This document shows, one piece after another, positions 1-6,148 of a stretch of 6,392 nt of DNA. The notes beneath the pieces are model-generated. The model worked only from the letters and a program-made list of their open reading frames with translations, was not told where the DNA came from and ran no database searches. The translations under genes and the position numbers were made by a program. The stretch's first letter is position 1, and each line of letters starts with the position of its first letter. The stretch is from Actinomycetota bacterium (GTDB taxonomy: Bacteria > Actinomycetota > Thermoleophilia > Solirubrobacterales > Solirubrobacteraceae). Location of the stretch: contig JAHWJE010000102.1 of NCBI GenBank assembly GCA_019348575.1, forward strand, positions 1-6,392, given 5' to 3'.

Positions 1-33
1 GTGCTGCAGCGGTACACCCGGGCGGGGCGGTGA
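1..33 (+). CDS. C-terminal end of an upstream gene (partial)
   Basis: Reading from base 1 in frame gives the ten residues VLQRYTRAGR and then a TGA at 31-33. This TGA shares its last base with the ATG at 33 of the following membrane-protein gene (TGATG), the close overlap typical of translationally coupled operon genes. Too little remains to identify a product. The call rests only on the frame and the overlap, so it could be a chance open frame. Confidence 0.35.
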   Translation: MLQRYTRAGR

Positions 34-530
34 TGGGCGCCGTCGGTTCGTCCGGGGGTCTGCCCCCGAGGCGCCTGGCGACGCAGTTCGACGAGCCCGG
101 CTCCCCGGGGGGCGTCGCCACCCCCACCTGCTGTGGTGCCGCTGCGTGCTGCTCCTGCTGCTGTTGCGTCGGCACCCTGCTCACCGCCTCGACGGTCAGC
201 GCCATGCGCTTGTACGACGCCGGCGCCGACCGTGGCCGGCGACTTCCAGCGCGGATCGCGGTCGCCGCGGGTGGGGCGCTGCTCTTCCCCCCACTGATCC
301 CGTTCGGGATCTGGGTGCACAACGCCGACGTCAGCGACGAGGCCCTTCTGGTGGTGCCCCTGGTGGCGCTGGTCGGGTTGCTCGTGCTGTGGCCGTTGTC
401 GGGGGCGCGTGGGGTGGCGGCCGTGGGACCGCCTGTCATGATCTCGTTCCTGGGTGCTCTGCTCTTCGTCGTCGAGGCGCTGGTGGCCGACCTGCTGGCG
501 CGGCCGTTCGATTCCGCTGATCGCCGATGA
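33..530 (+). CDS. Cys-cluster membrane protein, 3' end probably replaced
   Basis: I do not recognise this family. From the ATG at 33 (a GTG at 30 is also in frame) it encodes about 165 residues. Residue numbers here count from the GTG. A Gly/Pro-rich N-terminus of about 33 residues is followed by [13 protein letters not shown] (residues 34-46), eight Cys in 13 positions. Three hydrophobic segments follow at about 75-96, 104-123 and 134-156, separated by short polar loops, so it is probably an integral membrane protein with the Cys cluster just before the first span. The TGATG overlap with the preceding frame suggests an operon. The last residues (about 157-166, ending at TGA 528-530) lie over the start of an IS3 transposase fragment read in another frame, so the natural C-terminus is probably lost. 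Cys-rich stretches occur in metal-binding, S-acylated and thiazole-modified peptides; nothing here decides between them. Confidence 0.5.
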   Translation: MGAVGSSGGLPPRRLATQFDEPGSPGGVATPTCCGAAACCSCCCCVGTLLTASTVSAMRLYDAGADRGRRLPARIAVAAGGALLFPPLIPFGIWVHNADVSDEALLVVPLVALVGLLVLWPLSGARGVAAVGPPVMISFLGALLFVVEALVADLLARPFDSADRR

Positions 531-2145
531 GCTTGGCGTCTCACCCCGGTCGCTGCGCAACTGGGTCCGCCAAGGCGACGTCGACGCCGGCCGCGCCGAG
601 GGCCTGACCACGGATGAGCGCGAGGAGCTGCGCCGGCTGCGGCGCTCGCCCACCGTCGCGGCCGCATTGCGGCGCGCGTGGCTGACGCGCGCGATCAGCC
701 GGCGCGAGTACGAGCGCCTGCGCGGCGCGTGGTGGCGCGCCAACCGCGACCTGCGCCACCTGGCGGGCGTCCGCCGCGCCGAGCTGGGCGCCGTCGTCGC
801 GATGACCTCGCGCCTGGCCGCGGCGCACCTCCTGACCGCAAGCCGTCTGGAGCCGGTCTTCCTCACGGTCCGACGAAACCGCGAGTTCTGGACCTCGCGG
901 CCGCTGCCGCGCCCGGGCGTGCGCGTCACGTTCCCGCGGGACCCGGTCGTCTTCGAGTACTACGCCGGCCGCGGGCTGGCGATCCAGCCGCTGGCGAGCT
1001 TCGGCAGGGCAAACGCGCTGGCGGGCTCGTGCCTGCGGCTCGCCAGCCGCCATCGCTGCCGGCCGGCGGCGCTGCGCCGCCTGCTCGAGCGGATGGTCTC
1101 GCTCGGCACGCAGCGCGGCGGCTTTCTCGCCTGGGAGTACCTCGTCCCGTTCGGCGGCGGCGCGCCGCCGTGGATCAGCGCCATGACGCAGGCGACCGGC
1201 GCGCAGGCGCTCGCGCGCGGCCGGCGCGCGCTCGGCGACGCGCGCTTCTCACGCGCGGCTCGCGACGCGCTCGGGGCGTTCGAGCGCCCGCCGCCGCTCG
1301 GCATCGCCGTCGAGACAGGGCACGGCCGGCGTTACACGATGTACTCCTTCGCGCCACGGCTGCGGATCTACAACGGCGAGCTGCAGGCGCTGATCGGCCT
1401 GCGCGACGTGGCGCGAATCTCCGGCAGCCGCCGAGCGCGGCGGCTGTACCTGCGTGGCGAGCCGCTCGCACGGCGCTCCGTGCGCGTCTTCGACACCGGC
1501 GCCTGGTCGCTCTACAGCGAGGGCGGCGCGGAGTCGACGCTGAGCTACCACCGGCTCGTCGGGACGTTCCTGCAGAGGATGTGCACCCGCACCGCGAGGC
1601 GCACCTACTGCTCGGCGGGCAAGCGCTTTGCGCGCTATGTCCGCGAGCCGCCGCGCCTGCGGGTGCGCGCCCAGCGCAGGCCGCACGTCGGCCGCCGCAC
1701 CGCCGTCACGTTCACGCTCTCGAAGGTCGCGCACGTGACGGTGCAGGTGCGCGACCGCCGCGGGCGCGTCGCGCTGGCGCGCGCGATGCGCCTGCCGCGC
1801 GGGCGCCACCGGCTCGTCTGGGTGGCCAGGCGCAGCGGACGCCACCGCCTGCGGATCGTCGCGATCGGCCCCGCGCGGACGCGCGCCGTGGTGCGGCGCG
1901 CGCTGACGGCGAAGGCCCTGCCCAAGAAGAAGGCGAAGAGGAGGCCTTCCGGGGCCGCGGCGAGGCGGCGCGCTCGCGCGCGGGATTCGCAGCGAAGGAG
2001 AGAAAGGGCAGCCCGCGGGGTACGGCCAGCAGGTACGGCAGGTGGTCGTCGGCCTCGCGCGCGACCCGCTGCGTCAGACGACCTCCAAGCGGTCACGGAG
2101 ACCGAGCAGGTGCTTTCCCGCGTCCCGACGAAAGGAAGAGCATGA
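454..2145 (+). CDS. D-glucuronyl C5-epimerase-like protein, 5'-truncated and fused to IS3 piece
   Basis: One open frame with three parts. Codons 1-17 are non-native (antisense to nothing, out of frame with the membrane protein), 18-64 are IS3 OrfA, and from about 65 (base 646) the protein resembles actinobacterial members of the D-glucuronyl C5-epimerase C-terminal domain family. These convert D-glucuronate to L-iduronate in polysaccharides. Supporting segments are [14 protein letters not shown] (~132-145), [17 protein letters not shown] (240-256), [11 protein letters not shown] (306-316) and [12 protein letters not shown] with a downstream YHRL (350-366). Residues ~400-480 look like an Ig-like beta-sandwich, a common C-terminal tail in such secreted proteins. 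A signal peptide is expected but was lost at the joint. The region after about base 1985 is very Arg-rich, changes codon style, and lies antisense to a HAD gene remnant, so the true C-terminus is probably near 1950-1985 and the ORF runs on to 2145. The enzyme class is fairly clear; exact substrate and activity are not. Confidence 0.7.
   Translation: MLCSSSSRRWWPTCWRGRSIPLIADELGVSPRSLRNWVRQGDVDAGRAEGLTTDEREELRRLRRSPTVAAALRRAWLTRAISRREYERLRGAWWRANRDLRHLAGVRRAELGAVVAMTSRLAAAHLLTASRLEPVFLTVRRNREFWTSRPLPRPGVRVTFPRDPVVFEYYAGRGLAIQPLASFGRANALAGSCLRLASRHRCRPAALRRLLERMVSLGTQRGGFLAWEYLVPFGGGAPPWISAMTQATGAQALARGRRALGDARFSRAARDALGAFERPPPLGIAVETGHGRRYTMYSFAPRLRIYNGELQALIGLRDVARISGSRRARRLYLRGEPLARRSVRVFDTGAWSLYSEGGAESTLSYHRLVGTFLQRMCTRTARRTYCSAGKRFARYVREPPRLRVRAQRRPHVGRRTAVTFTLSKVAHVTVQVRDRRGRVALARAMRLPRGRHRLVWVARRSGRHRLRIVAIGPARTRAVVRRALTAKALPKKKAKRRPSGAAARRRARARDSQRRRERAARGVRPAGTAGGRRPRARPAASDDLQAVTETEQVLSRVPTKGRA
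505..645 (+). mobile_element. IS3-family transposase OrfA fragment
   Basis: In the frame of the downstream epimerase ORF, codons 18-64 read as the middle of an IS3-family OrfA (HTH_Tnp_1 type). The helix-turn-helix part is [18 protein letters not shown], followed by [23 protein letters not shown], the usual OrfA spacer and start of its leucine-zipper region. OrfA normally continues with ENxxLxxExxILKKA, but the sequence switches at 646 to epimerase. The OrfA N-terminus, the rest of the zipper, OrfB and the terminal inverted repeats are all absent, so only about 140 bp of a roughly 1.2-1.5 kb element remain. It is either the scar of an old insertion deleted at both ends or a repeat that bridged two unrelated sequences during assembly. 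Family assignment is from motif recognition. Confidence 0.75.
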
Positions 2146-2251
2146 CCGCGTCCAGATCGTGGAAGGCGCCTGCTGGACGGGCGTTCGAGTCAGGTCGCGG
2201 CAGTGATACGACGCCGTCGATGTCGACGAAGAGGACCGCTTTCTCGCGCAT
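1968..2251 (-). pseudogene. HAD-family hydrolase remnant with two frameshifts
   Basis: On the minus strand an ATG at 2251-2249 starts MREKAVLFVDIDGVV, with the DxDG motif I of the haloacid-dehalogenase superfamily (nucleophile Asp10, second Asp12), then NARPAGAFH and FLSS. The frame breaks at 2124-2126, where one extra base (ggg) is read. The next frame continues [16 protein letters not shown] and hits TGA at about 2074. Skipping one missing base, a third frame gives [16 protein letters not shown] and then [15 protein letters not shown]. Joined, these match the N-terminal half of small actinobacterial HAD proteins of the type FLSSAAGEHLLALRD...EHLPHLLGLP. The rest of the gene is not visible: the sequence runs into the 3' end of the convergent epimerase. 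The two compensable frame breaks and the missing 3' part indicate a decayed gene rather than an expressed enzyme, unless the breaks are sequencing errors. Confidence 0.65.
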
Positions 2252-2305
2252 CCGTCCCGACTTCGTAACCGATCGACCCCCACGGCGCGCTTCGGAGGGG
2301 ATCGC

Positions 2306-2321
2306 GCTAGCCTCTCCGGAG
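2306..2321 (+). promoter_or_regulatory. Possible -10-like motif and Shine-Dalgarno ahead of small ORF
   Basis: GCTAGCCT at 2306-2313 resembles the GCTAGCAT found directly upstream of rpsL. It is followed by CCGGAG, whose GGAG (2318-2321) sits 6 nt before the ATG at 2328. The Shine-Dalgarno match is clear. The promoter role is a guess from the repeated motif; I see no convincing -35 box. If TAGCCT were the -10 box, the transcript would begin almost at the SD. Confidence 0.3.
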
Positions 2322-2327
2322 CGCTTG

Positions 2328-2423
2328 ATGCACGTCAAGCATTTCCACCGGGCTGTCGATGGTAGGGGTGTCGCCCGGCGCCGAGTCATTCGCTCGACGC
2401 ACGCGTCGCGCCGATCTTCATGA
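2328..2423 (+). CDS. Small Arg/His-rich ORF coupled to membrane protein gene
   Basis: A 31-codon frame starting with MHVKHFHRAVDGRG and ending with HASRRSS. It has a good SD (GGAG, 6 nt spacing), and its TGA at 2421-2423 overlaps the ATG at 2420 of the downstream gene (ATGA). It contains eight Arg and four His and no hydrophobic segment. The downstream gene has no SD of its own, so translation of this ORF could load ribosomes onto it. Codon third positions are less GC-biased than in neighbouring real genes, which argues against a conserved protein and for either a leader peptide or a chance frame. Confidence 0.3.
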   Translation: MHVKHFHRAVDGRGVARRRVIRSTHASRRSS

Positions 2424-3322
2424 GCCTTCACCTCGGAATCGTCCTCGCGCTGCTCTGCGCATTCGCCTCGAACCTGGCGTTCCTCTACAAGCACCGCGGC
2501 TGCTCGACCGCCTGCACCGTCGACATCCGGCACCCGCTCCGCACGGCGGTCTCGCTGTGGAGCCAGCGCTGGTTTGCGCTCGGCATGCTCGTCGGCCTCG
2601 CCGCGTGGCTGCTGCACGTCGCGGCGATCTCGCTCGCCCCGCTTTCGGTCGTCCAGGCGGTCCTGTCGGGCGGGCTCGTCCTGCTCGCCGTGATGGCCGA
2701 CCGCCTGTTCGGCTTCAGCGTGGGACCGCGGCAGTGGTGGGGCCTGGCGATGACCGGCGTGGGCCTGATCCTGCTCGGGATCACGCTGCCGGCGAGCCAC
2801 GGCGCCTCCTCCTCCTTCTCGGTGACGGCGATGATCGCCTTCGAGGCCGGCCTCTTCGGTCTCGGCGCCCTGTTCGTCATGGGCAAGCGGCTCGGCGGCC
2901 GGGCCGAGCATCACGGCGTCATGCTCGCGGCGGCTGCCGGCATCCTCTTCGGCGTCTGCAACATCGCCGTCAAGGCGCTGACCGGCGTCGTCGGCGACGG
3001 CGGCGCGCTCGGCGTGATCCTCAGCCCGTGGATGTGGGTCGCCCTGACGGGCTCCGCCGCCGCCTTCTACGCGTCGGCGCGCTCGCTTCAGGACGGCGAT
3101 GCGATCCCGGTGATCGCGATCACCGGCACGGCCGCGAACATCGCGACGATCGCCGGCGGCATCGTCGTCTTCGGCGACCCGATCCCCAACGATGCCTTCG
3201 GCATCGTGCTGCAGGCGACGGCGTTCGTGCTCGTCATCGTGGCCTCGGCGCTCACGCCGGCCCCCGTGCGCGCCGCACGCGCGGCGTCCGGCGCGCCCGC
3301 GCCGGCTGCTTCAGCCGCGTAG
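2420..3322 (+). CDS. DMT/EamA-like multi-span membrane protein
   Basis: This 300-residue protein has about nine hydrophobic segments at roughly 2-23, 50-72, 77-97, 106-124, 134-156, 165-188, 198-222, 230-252 and 258-281, with an Ala/Pro-rich hydrophilic tail. Size, Gly-rich helices and the two similar halves (SLAPLSVVQAVLSGGLVL in the first, DAIPVIAITGTAANIATI in the second) fit the drug/metabolite transporter superfamily (EamA/NIPA-like). These proteins move small molecules or cations across the cytoplasmic membrane. The substrate cannot be read from the sequence. The ATG at 2420 is the only plausible start: a TAG at 2363-2365 closes the frame upstream and no start lies between. There is no SD, but it overlaps a small upstream ORF by ATGA. 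It is divergent from the HAD remnant. Transporter class is moderately secure; it could be an uncharacterised EamA-like protein with another role. Confidence 0.75.
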   Translation: MSLHLGIVLALLCAFASNLAFLYKHRGCSTACTVDIRHPLRTAVSLWSQRWFALGMLVGLAAWLLHVAAISLAPLSVVQAVLSGGLVLLAVMADRLFGFSVGPRQWWGLAMTGVGLILLGITLPASHGASSSFSVTAMIAFEAGLFGLGALFVMGKRLGGRAEHHGVMLAAAAGILFGVCNIAVKALTGVVGDGGALGVILSPWMWVALTGSAAAFYASARSLQDGDAIPVIAITGTAANIATIAGGIVVFGDPIPNDAFGIVLQATAFVLVIVASALTPAPVRAARAASGAPAPAASAA

Positions 3323-3344
3323 CCCCTGCGAGGAGGCGCCGGCT

Positions 3345-3465
3345 CGCCGGCTCCCTGCGCATCGCGGCGAGCTCGTGGCGTCCAGCCGCGATACGTCGAC
3401 AATCCCGCGACGAGGTTGTCGGCGATCGTGCCGAGGTCGGACGTCTTCGCCGCCCGAATCGTCAA
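3345..3465 (-). pseudogene. Probable GNAT acetyltransferase N-terminal remnant
   Basis: On the minus strand, from a TTG at 3465, the frame reads LTIRAAKTSDLGTIADN then LVAGLSTYRGWTP. This is the pattern of the beta1-alpha1 region of GNAT N-acetyltransferases (IRxAxxxDxxxIAxxxxxG with an aromatic YRG). After TP the frame becomes Arg/Ala/Pro-rich and loses resemblance, whereas the neighbouring frame gives ELAAMRREPASRRLL, which would suit the next GNAT segment. The acetyl-CoA-binding motif (R/QxxGxG/A) is not visible before the DMT gene on the other strand begins. I read it as a truncated, frameshifted relic. The remnant is short, so chance similarity in GC-rich DNA is possible. Confidence 0.38.
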
Positions 3466-3621
3466 GGCGTCGCTCAGCGTGCCACGTGATCCTGTCAGGA
3501 CGGCGGCGTCCGGGCCGAGCGGGGTCGCCGGCGCCGCGCGGTCGGGCCGCGCAGCCGGCGGCAGAGGTCGCGACGCTGCCGCAGCGCACCGAAGCGCCGC
3601 AGCGGTCACACTTCGGCGCTG

Positions 3622-5323
3622 ATGAGGCGCCGAGGGATGACCGCTGCCGTGCTCGCGATCGCGCTCGCGGCGCTGCTGTGCGCATCGGCGCCGGCCGCGG
3701 AGAAGCCGGCCGCGAACGCCAGGACAGCGCCGATCTCGGGGCCCGGGCTGGAGACGATCCTGCAGGACGACGGCCTGCTCCTGTACCGCCCGGCCGCGGA
3801 GGTCCAGGCCGCCGTCGCGCGGATGAAGCAGCTCGGCATCGACCGCGTGCGCATCACGGCGAGCTGGTCGTCGCTCACGCGTGCGCCCGAGTCCGACGTC
3901 AAGCCGGCGGGCTTCGACGGGAGCGACCCCGGCGCCTACGAGCAGGCGCGCTGGCAGGGCCTCGACACCGCGATCCGGGCGATCCGCGGCGCCGGCCTCA
4001 AGGCGCTCGTCGACATCGGCTTCTGGGCGCCGCACTGGGCCACGAGCGACCCGGCCGGGCCGCGCGCGCGGACCGACGTCGACCCACAGGAGTACGCGGC
4101 CTTCGCCCGGGCCGTCGCGCTGCGCTACTCCGGCGCGTTCACGCCGACGGCCGCGGCGCCCGGCGCCGCCGCCGTCCCCGTCGCAGGACGAGAGCGCCAT
4201 CCGGGAGCTCCTGCAGCCGCTCGTGCCCTTCCCGGTGCCGGTCCCGCCGGTGCAGCGCGCGCGCGCCCGCGCCGCGCAGACCGGCGCCTCGGCGGCGCCG
4301 AGCGGGCCGCTGCCGAAGGTCGACCGCTTCATCCTCTGGAACGAGCCCAACCACCCGGGCCTGCTTCTGCCGCAGTGGAAGGCCGACAAGACGACGCCGG
4401 CCAGCCCCGCCGTGTACCGCGGGATGCTCCGCGCCGGCTACGCCGCCGTCAAGCAGGTGCGCCCCAGCGCGGTCGTGCTGATCGGGAACACCTCGAGCAC
4501 CGGCGGCGAGCGCGGCCGCGGCGCCGTCGCGCCGCTCGAGTTCCTGCGCGAGCTCGCCTGCGTCGACGCCAAGCTCAAACCGCGCACGACGCCCGAATGC
4601 GCGAACTACACGCGCCTGCCGGGCGACGGCTGGTCGCATCACCCCTACTCGCAGAACGAGCGGCCGTCGCGGGTCAGCAAGCCGAAGACCGAGCGCGGCG
4701 ACGTGCGCATCGCCGACCTGCCGCAGCTCGCCGCGACGCTCGACAAGCTCGTGCGGATGGGCCGCCTCGCGCCCGCCAACCGCAGGATCTACCTGACGGA
4801 GTTCGGCTACGAGACGAAGGGGATCCCCGGCCGCCCCCGCGTCGACGAGCGCCAGCAGGCGCGCTGGCTGACCTGGGCGGAGTACCTCGCCGAGCGCGTG
4901 CCGACCGTCAGGTCGTTCGCCCAGTTTCTCCTGCGCGACCAGCCGCCGGCGCCCGTGCGCGTCTCGCAGAGCGACAAGCGCCCCTACGGCGAGTACTCGA
5001 CCGGGCTGCTGAACGTCGACGGCACGGAGAAGATCGCCGCCAGGTCCTTTCTCGCGGGCCTCTTCGCGCAACTGCAGCCCAAGGGCAAGGTACTGCTCTA
5101 CGGGCGCCTGCGACTCGGCCCCGGGCGCAAGGTGGTCGTGCTGCAGCGCCGGGTCAGGTCCGGCCGGTGGAAGCAGCTTCGACGCATGAAGGTCGACGGC
5201 CGGGCGAGCTTCCAGCGCACGTTCAGCCATCGACGCGGCGCGCAGTACCGGCTCACGTATCCGAGCCCGGCGGGCAAGCGCGCAGCGGGCCTGGCGCTCA
5301 AGCCGGTGGCGATCGGCCGCTAA
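3622..5323 (+). pseudogene. Secreted glycoside hydrolase (cellulase/GH5-like), split by one frameshift
   Basis: The first part (frame of ATG 3622) starts with a signal peptide, MRRRGMTAAVLAIALAALL then CASAPAA. It continues with a TIM-barrel opening: IDRVRITASWSSL, GLDTAIRAIRGAGLKALVDI, and GFWAPHWA. Near 4150-4186 the frame must shift by +1. The second frame then runs to TAA 5321-5323 with FILWNEPNHPG (probable acid/base Glu, codon 4343-4345), VVLIGNTSS, GWSHHPY, and IYLTEFGYE (probable nucleophile Glu, codon 4799-4801). The two glutamates after strands 4 and 7 are the hallmark of clan GH-A retaining glycosidases (GH5/GH39-like). A beta-sandwich tail follows at about 5080-5320 (GRLRLGPGRKVVVLQRR). 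Both halves are otherwise well preserved, so the break is recent or a sequencing error. An alternative start is ATG 3637. It probably acts outside the cell on polysaccharide; the substrate is unknown. Confidence 0.75.
4150..4186 (+). other. Frameshift locus in glycoside hydrolase
   Basis: Homology-like sequence ends in frame 1 around AFTPTAAAPGAAAV and resumes in frame 2 around QDESAIRELLQPLV. The interval is a run of GCC/CCG-type repeats followed by GTCCCCGTCG. This corresponds to one extra base (or two missing) in a low-complexity G/C tract, a typical place for indel errors or slippage. The linker here may be naturally variable, so the exact base cannot be fixed. Confidence 0.65.
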
Positions 5324-5351
5324 TGGTCGCCGAGCGGCGCAGCGCGGGGTT

Positions 5352-5369
5352 GCTAGCATCACGCCCCGC
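5352..5369 (+). promoter_or_regulatory. Putative rpsL -10 element with very short leader
   Basis: GCTAGCAT (5352-5359) contains TAGCAT, an actinobacterial-style -10 hexamer, only 10 nt before the rpsL ATG at 5370. No SD lies between them. Initiation about 7 nt beyond the hexamer would leave a leader of a few bases, as in leaderless mRNAs. No clear -35 box is visible 16-18 nt upstream. A similar GCTAGCCT lies at 2306. Confidence 0.4.
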
Positions 5370-5768
5370 ATGCCTACGACGTCACAGCTTGTCCGCAAGG
5401 GCCGCAAGGTGCCCAAGAAGAAGCTCGCCACCCCGGGTCTGAAGTCCGGCAAGGGACGCAAGAAGAAGGTCGCGGCGCCGCAGCGTCGCGGCGTCTGCAC
5501 GCGCGTCTACACGACGACGCCGAAGAAGCCGAACTCGGCGCTGCGCAAGGTCTGCCGCGTCCGCCTCTCGTCGGGCATCGAGGTGACGGCGTACATCCCT
5601 GGTGAGGGACACAACCTGCAAGAGCACTCGATCGTGCTCGTGCGTGGCGGTCGTGTGAAGGACCTTCCGGGTGTGCGTTACAAGGTCATCCGGGCGGCGC
5701 TTGACGCCTCCGGCGTCCGCGACCGCAAGCAGGCGCGTTCCAAGTACGGCGCCAAGAAGGAGGGCTAG
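5370..5768 (+). CDS. rpsL: 30S ribosomal protein S12
   Basis: S12 sits at the decoding centre of the small ribosomal subunit and helps enforce codon-anticodon fidelity. The 132-residue product carries the family's near-invariant blocks: [20 protein letters not shown] (40-59, with Lys53 at the streptomycin-sensitive lysine position), [10 protein letters not shown] (78-87), [13 protein letters not shown] (92-104, with Asp98 at the position methylthiolated by RimO in other bacteria) and [10 protein letters not shown] near the end. It is about nine residues longer than E. coli S12 before the RRGVC block, owing to a Lys/Gly-rich stretch [17 protein letters not shown] (22-38). The lysine at position 53 is the streptomycin-sensitive form. 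It is followed after 5 nt by rpsG, as in the str operon. It is preceded by a glycoside hydrolase rather than rpoC, the more usual neighbour. The start has no SD. Confidence 0.98.
   Translation: MPTTSQLVRKGRKVPKKKLATPGLKSGKGRKKKVAAPQRRGVCTRVYTTTPKKPNSALRKVCRVRLSSGIEVTAYIPGEGHNLQEHSIVLVRGGRVKDLPGVRYKVIRAALDASGVRDRKQARSKYGAKKEG
5757..5763 (+). promoter_or_regulatory. Strong Shine-Dalgarno of rpsG
   Basis: AAGGAGG lies over the last codons of rpsL, with a 10-nt spacer to the ATG at 5774. It contrasts with the absence of an SD at rpsL and fits internal re-initiation within one rpsL-rpsG transcript. Confidence 0.8.
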
Positions 5769-5773
5769 CCGCA

Positions 5774-6148
5774 ATGCCCCGCAAAGGCCCAGCCCCGAAG
5801 CGTCCCGTCATCGCGGACTCCAAGTACGGCAGCCAGCTCGTGACGCAGCTGGTGTCAACGATCATGCTCGACGGAAAGCGTTCGACGGCCGAGAAGATCG
5901 TCTACGACGCGTTCGAGCTGATGCGCCAGCGCACGGGAGCTGATCCCGTCACGACGTACAAGCGCGCGCTCGACAACGTCAAACCCCAGCTCGAGGTCAA
6001 GTCACGCCGCGTCGGTGGTGCGACCTATCAGGTGCCGATCGAGGTCCGTCAGGGCCGGGGCACGACGCTGGCACTGCGCTGGGTCGCCCAGTACTCCCGC
6101 GGCCGGCGCGAACACACGATGGCCGAGCGGCTCGCCAACGAAATCGTC
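5774..6148 (+). CDS. rpsG: 30S ribosomal protein S7, C-terminus missing
   Basis: S7 binds 16S rRNA, nucleates assembly of the 30S head and contacts the E-site tRNA. Residues 1-124 are clear S7: [10 protein letters not shown], a central block [20 protein letters not shown] (30-49), [18 protein letters not shown] (74-91), and [14 protein letters not shown] followed by [10 protein letters not shown] (100-124). Bacterial S7 normally has about 156 residues and ends with a helix of the type DTHKMAEANRAFAHYRW. Here the frame instead switches after about residue 122-125 into an alanyl-tRNA editing domain and stays open to base 6392. About 32 S7 residues are therefore absent. As S7 is essential, this copy is probably a chimeric sequence rather than the organism's working gene. 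fusA and tuf, normally next in the str operon, are not reached. Confidence 0.93.

Noticed and set aside
129..167. Cys block as a thiazole/oxazole-modified bacteriocin precursor
   Set aside because: The block is followed by about 120 residues with several membrane spans, and no YcaO or dehydrogenase gene is in the window; the likeness is only compositional.
678..2423. Long plus-strand open frame across the epimerase and beyond
   Set aside because: It is an Arg/Ala/Pro-rich shadow of the epimerase frame with no recognisable domain; only its last 31 codons (2328-2423) have an SD and are listed separately.
2093..2914. Minus-strand open frame opposite the transporter gene
   Set aside because: Only its last ~50 codons are meaningful (HAD N-terminus from 2251). 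The rest is a low-complexity shadow of the DMT gene.
3303..3317. CGGCTG-CTT-CAGCCG hairpin at the end of the transporter gene
   Set aside because: Lies inside the coding sequence before the stop, has only 6 bp of stem and no U-run.
3338..3351. GCCGGC-TC-GCCGGC dyad after the transporter stop as a terminator
   Set aside because: Loop of two bases, no U-run, and such dyads are frequent by chance in this GC-rich DNA.
3088..4389. 433-codon minus-strand open frame
   Set aside because: Arg/Gly/Ala-rich translation antisense to the DMT and hydrolase genes. Only the short GNAT-like piece inside it resembles a family.
4139..5500. 453-codon minus-strand open frame opposite the hydrolase and rpsL
   Set aside because: It runs antisense through clearly conserved rpsL and hydrolase sequence with no motif of its own; a high-GC artefact.
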